Shown here: one piece after another, positions 7,001 to 9,313 of the stretch
Position numbering within the stretch: position 1 is the first letter of the stretch
How the letters are laid out: each line of letters opens with the position of its first letter
DNA from: CAZALT01 sp964485515
Lineage (GTDB): Bacteria; Actinomycetota; Acidimicrobiia; Acidimicrobiales; Acidimicrobilacustridaceae
Direction of reading: 5' to 3'
Assembly (NCBI GenBank): GCA_964485515.1
Contig: CAZALT010000141.1
Span: forward strand, 1 to 9,313
DNA length: 9,313 nucleotides
Notes under the pieces: model-generated
What the model saw: only the letters and a program-made list of their open reading frames with translations
What the model was told of the DNA's origin: nothing
Database searches by the model: none
Position numbers and translations under genes: made by a program

Positions 7001-8566
7001 GTGACGACGACGACCTCCGCGGAGTTGGGTGCCGAGGCGCTCAGAGAGCTCCGTCGAACCCGACGGAAGAACCGCCTGGCCGACGTCCATTGGGTCGACG
7101 CGCTGTACCGCGTGTACCTCATAGTCCTGGTCGGCACGCTGGCGATGTTCGCCGCCGCGGGGAGGCTCCCCGCTGATCGTCTCACCACCGCCGAGGCGCT
7201 CGACTTCGCCCACGACGTCACACCGTGGCTCGGCGCGGCGTTCGCCCTCGCGTTCGCCATCGGGTTGCGTTCGGGCGGCCGCGGCGGTCCGCTGGTGCTC
7301 GAGGCCCCCGTGGTCGTCCACGAGCTCGAGGCCCCCATCGATCGAGCGCTCGTGCTGCGGGGCCCGGCCATCAAGCAGCTCCGGTTCCTCGCCTTCTCCG
7401 GTGCCGTCATCGGCGCGGTCATCGGTGAGGTCGCGTCCCGTCGCATCGAGGTCAACTCGCTGCTCGCCATGGCGTGCGTGGGCCTGGCGTTCGCCCTGGC
7501 CGCCAGCGGGGCGGTGGGTGTCGCCATGGTCGGCTCGGGCCGACGCATCGGCTGGAAGACCGCCAACGCCATCGCCCTGCTGACCCTGGCCTGGTCGGCG
7601 GCCGATGTCTTCTTCGACGTCAGGACCTCGCCGCTCACCTTCGTCGCCGAGATCGCCTTCTGGCCGATCACCTTCGAGCCCCTCGCCTACATCGGCGTCG
7701 CCTTCGCCCTCGTCATCCCGGTGATCGGGGTCCTCGGCATCCGGGGCATCTCCACCGAGGCGGCTCTGCGGCGTGCCGGTCTCGTGTCGCAACTCCGCTT
7801 CGCCGTCACGCTGCAAGACGTCCGCACGGTCGTGCTGCTGCGCCGCCAGCTGTCCCAGGAGAAGCCGCGCCGCACCCCGTACATCAAGATGAAGCGCGGC
7901 GGTCGTCTCCCAGCGGTGTGGCGCCGCGACTGGCAGAGCATCCTGCGCTTCCCCGCCACCCGACTGCTGCGCATGGCGTTCCTGGGCGTCGCGGCCGGCG
8001 TCTCGGTCGGGCTCGTGTGGCGCGGCGCCTTGCCGATGCTCCTGGTGACCGGCCTCGCCCTCTACATCGCGGCCTACGACGCCAGCGAGGGCATCGCCCA
8101 GGAGGTCGACCACCCGTCGCGCTGGGACAGCTTCCCGATCGAGCAGGGAAAGCTCCTCACCCACCACCTGCCTGCCACGGCGTTGCTCATGATGATCGTC
8201 ATCCTGATCGGCTCCGCGACGTCTCTCGCGTTCGTCCCGTTCGAGATCGTGTGGCGGCTCACGCTGTCGGTGCTGGCGATCTCCGCCGCGGGCTGCGCGG
8301 TGGCCGCCGGCATCGGTGCGGCACAGGGCGCACCGAACACGGCGGCGATCATGGGCCTCGGACCCGAGCTCATGGGCTTCGTGCTCGCCGGTCGGCTCAT
8401 CCTGCCGCCCGTCATCGTGGTCGGCACGCTCGCCCCGCTCGTCCTCGCGGGAGACGACGTCAACGCGATCAACTACGCGAACGTGTCCAATGCCATGCTC
8501 TATCCCTTCATCGCCGTGGTCGGCGCGTTCTTCTACCTGCGCACGAGAAAGCCGAAGCCGCTGTGA
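7001..8566 (+). CDS. ABC-2-like exporter permease, uncharacterised
   Basis: A 521-residue polytopic inner-membrane protein. About ten or eleven hydrophobic segments are visible, near residues 35-53, 76-90, 129-145, 152-177, 187-203, 227-249, 324-357, 392-412, 417-441, 457-482 and 499-513. The N-terminus is charged and cytoplasmic in style (MTTTTSAELG, then RRTRRKNR). A long basic segment between about 250 and 323 is probably cytosolic and could contact the ATPase; a polar, acid/His-bearing segment follows at about 359-390. I cannot name the family with certainty; it resembles large actinobacterial permeases found next to CcmA-like ATPases. The partner ATPase starts within its stop codon, which strongly supports an ABC transport role. 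The substrate and direction are not shown; export is inferred from the single ATPase and the absence of a binding protein. The GTG at 7001 follows a TAGATT box. Confidence 0.75.
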   Translation: MTTTTSAELGAEALRELRRTRRKNRLADVHWVDALYRVYLIVLVGTLAMFAAAGRLPADRLTTAEALDFAHDVTPWLGAAFALAFAIGLRSGGRGGPLVLEAPVVVHELEAPIDRALVLRGPAIKQLRFLAFSGAVIGAVIGEVASRRIEVNSLLAMACVGLAFALAASGAVGVAMVGSGRRIGWKTANAIALLTLAWSAADVFFDVRTSPLTFVAEIAFWPITFEPLAYIGVAFALVIPVIGVLGIRGISTEAALRRAGLVSQLRFAVTLQDVRTVVLLRRQLSQEKPRRTPYIKMKRGGRLPAVWRRDWQSILRFPATRLLRMAFLGVAAGVSVGLVWRGALPMLLVTGLALYIAAYDASEGIAQEVDHPSRWDSFPIEQGKLLTHHLPATALLMMIVILIGSATSLAFVPFEIVWRLTLSVLAISAAGCAVAAGIGAAQGAPNTAAIMGLGPELMGFVLAGRLILPPVIVVGTLAPLVLAGDDVNAINYANVSNAMLYPFIAVVGAFFYLRTRKPKPL

Positions 8567-9285
8567 CCTCCTCGATGATCCCGAAGCCTCCGCCTCCACC
8601 TTCGGAGAACCCGAACGCCGCGCTCGACGTGGCGGGCGTCGTCAAGGACTACGGCGACGGCAACGGCATCCACGGGCTCGATCTCGTGCTGAACGCCGGT
8701 GAGCTGGTGATGCTGGTCGGCCCGAACGGCGCCGGGAAGTCGACGCTGCTCGGGTGCTGCTCAGGCATGTTGGAGCCCAACGAGGGCCACGTGTACGTGC
8801 GGGGCGACGCGGTCGGCACCATCGGAGCCCGGGCCGGCACGTCGTTCCTTCCCGACGCCCCGGTGCTGTACGACGACCTGTCGCTCAACGAGCACATCGA
8901 GTACATCGCCCGCCTCCACGGAACGACGGAGTGGGAGGAGTACGCCGACGACCTCCTCGAGATGTTCAACCTCCAGGACCGCGCCGACGACATGCCGGCC
9001 CGGTTCAGCCGCGGCCTCAAGCAGAAGACGTCGCTGATCCTCGGCCTCATCCGCCCGTTCAACCTGCTGCTCATCGACGAGCCGTTCGTCGGTCTCGACA
9101 CCCCCGGCCAGGAGACCCTCGTCGAGGTCCTCGCCGACGTCGCCGAGCAGGGTGCCGCCATCTTGGTGTCGACCCACCAGATGGACCTCACGCCCAAGGC
9201 CTCCCGCTGCGTCGGCCTGCGCGATGGCGAGCTCGCCTACGACGGCAAGGCCACACCCGAGAAGATCCGCGAGTTGGTGGGCTGA
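8563..9285 (+). CDS. ABC transporter ATPase of the permease pair
   Basis: A 240-residue single ABC ATPase that would power the permease encoded just upstream. Walker A is GPNGAGKST (53-61), Walker B LLLIDE (168-173) with catalytic E173, the D-loop GLD is at 177-179 and the switch H205 is in STHQ. The signature is FSRGLKQK (148-155) instead of LSGGQ, and the Q-loop reads FLPDAP (95-100) without glutamine; both are common in CcmA/ABC-2-type exporter ATPases. The GTG at 8563 overlaps the permease TGA as GTGA, which suggests translational coupling; an in-frame ATG at 8575 is the alternative start. Residues 9-13 are five prolines, an unusual N-terminal extension. The domain ends normally at TPEKIRELVG. 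Whether further genes of the operon follow cannot be seen. Confidence 0.9.
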   Translation: MTSSMIPKPPPPPSENPNAALDVAGVVKDYGDGNGIHGLDLVLNAGELVMLVGPNGAGKSTLLGCCSGMLEPNEGHVYVRGDAVGTIGARAGTSFLPDAPVLYDDLSLNEHIEYIARLHGTTEWEEYADDLLEMFNLQDRADDMPARFSRGLKQKTSLILGLIRPFNLLLIDEPFVGLDTPGQETLVEVLADVAEQGAAILVSTHQMDLTPKASRCVGLRDGELAYDGKATPEKIRELVG

Positions 9286-9313
9286 GGGCGTAGCAGGGGG
9301 TCTGGGGGACGGC
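9286..9313 (+). other. G-run tract at the window edge
   Basis: Right after the ATPase stop come GGG, GGGGG and GGGGG, the last two separated by TCT. This could be the left arm of a G/C-rich hairpin terminator or of a dispersed intergenic repeat such as those seen in high-GC actinobacteria, with its right arm beyond the window. No complete structure can be scored here. Confidence 0.3.

Noticed and set aside
7474..8562. A long in-frame upstream extension of the ATPase gene, which would give a 603-residue protein.
   Set aside because: The extension is Arg/His/Pro-rich junk in the shifted frame of the permease gene. The ATPase domain starts normally after the GTG at 8563.

Overview
The window is about 9.3 kb of high-GC chromosomal DNA (roughly two-thirds G+C by eye), densely packed with genes and with no gap above about 120 bases. 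GTG starts, an actinobacterial-type DXS (SGYP...SEHDW...SHAS segment), GC-rich TANNNT -10 boxes placed directly before start codons, and the mix of families suggest an uncultured or little-studied actinobacterium, perhaps of the class Acidimicrobiia. That placement is inference from protein style, not from a marker gene.

Layout. The left edge (1-115, minus) is the N-terminus of a TldD-like modulator of the TldD/PmbA protease pair. Divergent from it is a small FlK-like hotdog thioesterase (235-612), then an integral membrane protein of the LPG_synthase_TM/UPF0104 flippase-like family (716-1834), then dxs (1859-3700), the first enzyme of the MEP isoprenoid pathway. These three plus-strand genes each have a GC-rich -10-like box a few bases before the start codon, and the first two and dxs share a GGTACC core, which points to leaderless or near-leaderless transcripts.

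Convergent with dxs is a minus-strand run that reads, in transcription order, a Uup-like ABC-F ATPase (6980-5157), an NfuA-like Fe-S carrier (5037-4375) and a DUF1697 protein (4337-3804). The ABC-F gene carries an in-frame 9-bp tandem repeat in the linker before its C-terminal coiled coil. The NfuA protein keeps the CxxC of the NifU domain but its A-type-like N-terminal domain has lost all cysteines, as in E. coli NfuA.

Starting only 20 bases from the ABC-F gene and pointing the other way is a two-gene ABC-2-like export system: a 521-residue polytopic permease (7001-8566) and its ATPase (8563-9285), coupled by a 4-base GTGA overlap. Its substrate is unknown. The last 28 bases hold a G-run motif that may be half of a hairpin or repeat cut off by the window edge.

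Most of the content is housekeeping: isoprenoid synthesis, Fe-S delivery, ribosome or DNA-associated ABC-F function and protein quality control. No mobile element, RNA gene, CRISPR array or defence system is visible. The parts most worth a second look are the recurring GGTA-type start-proximal promoters, the symmetric TAGGGTA box between tldD and the thioesterase gene, and the uncharacterised exporter.
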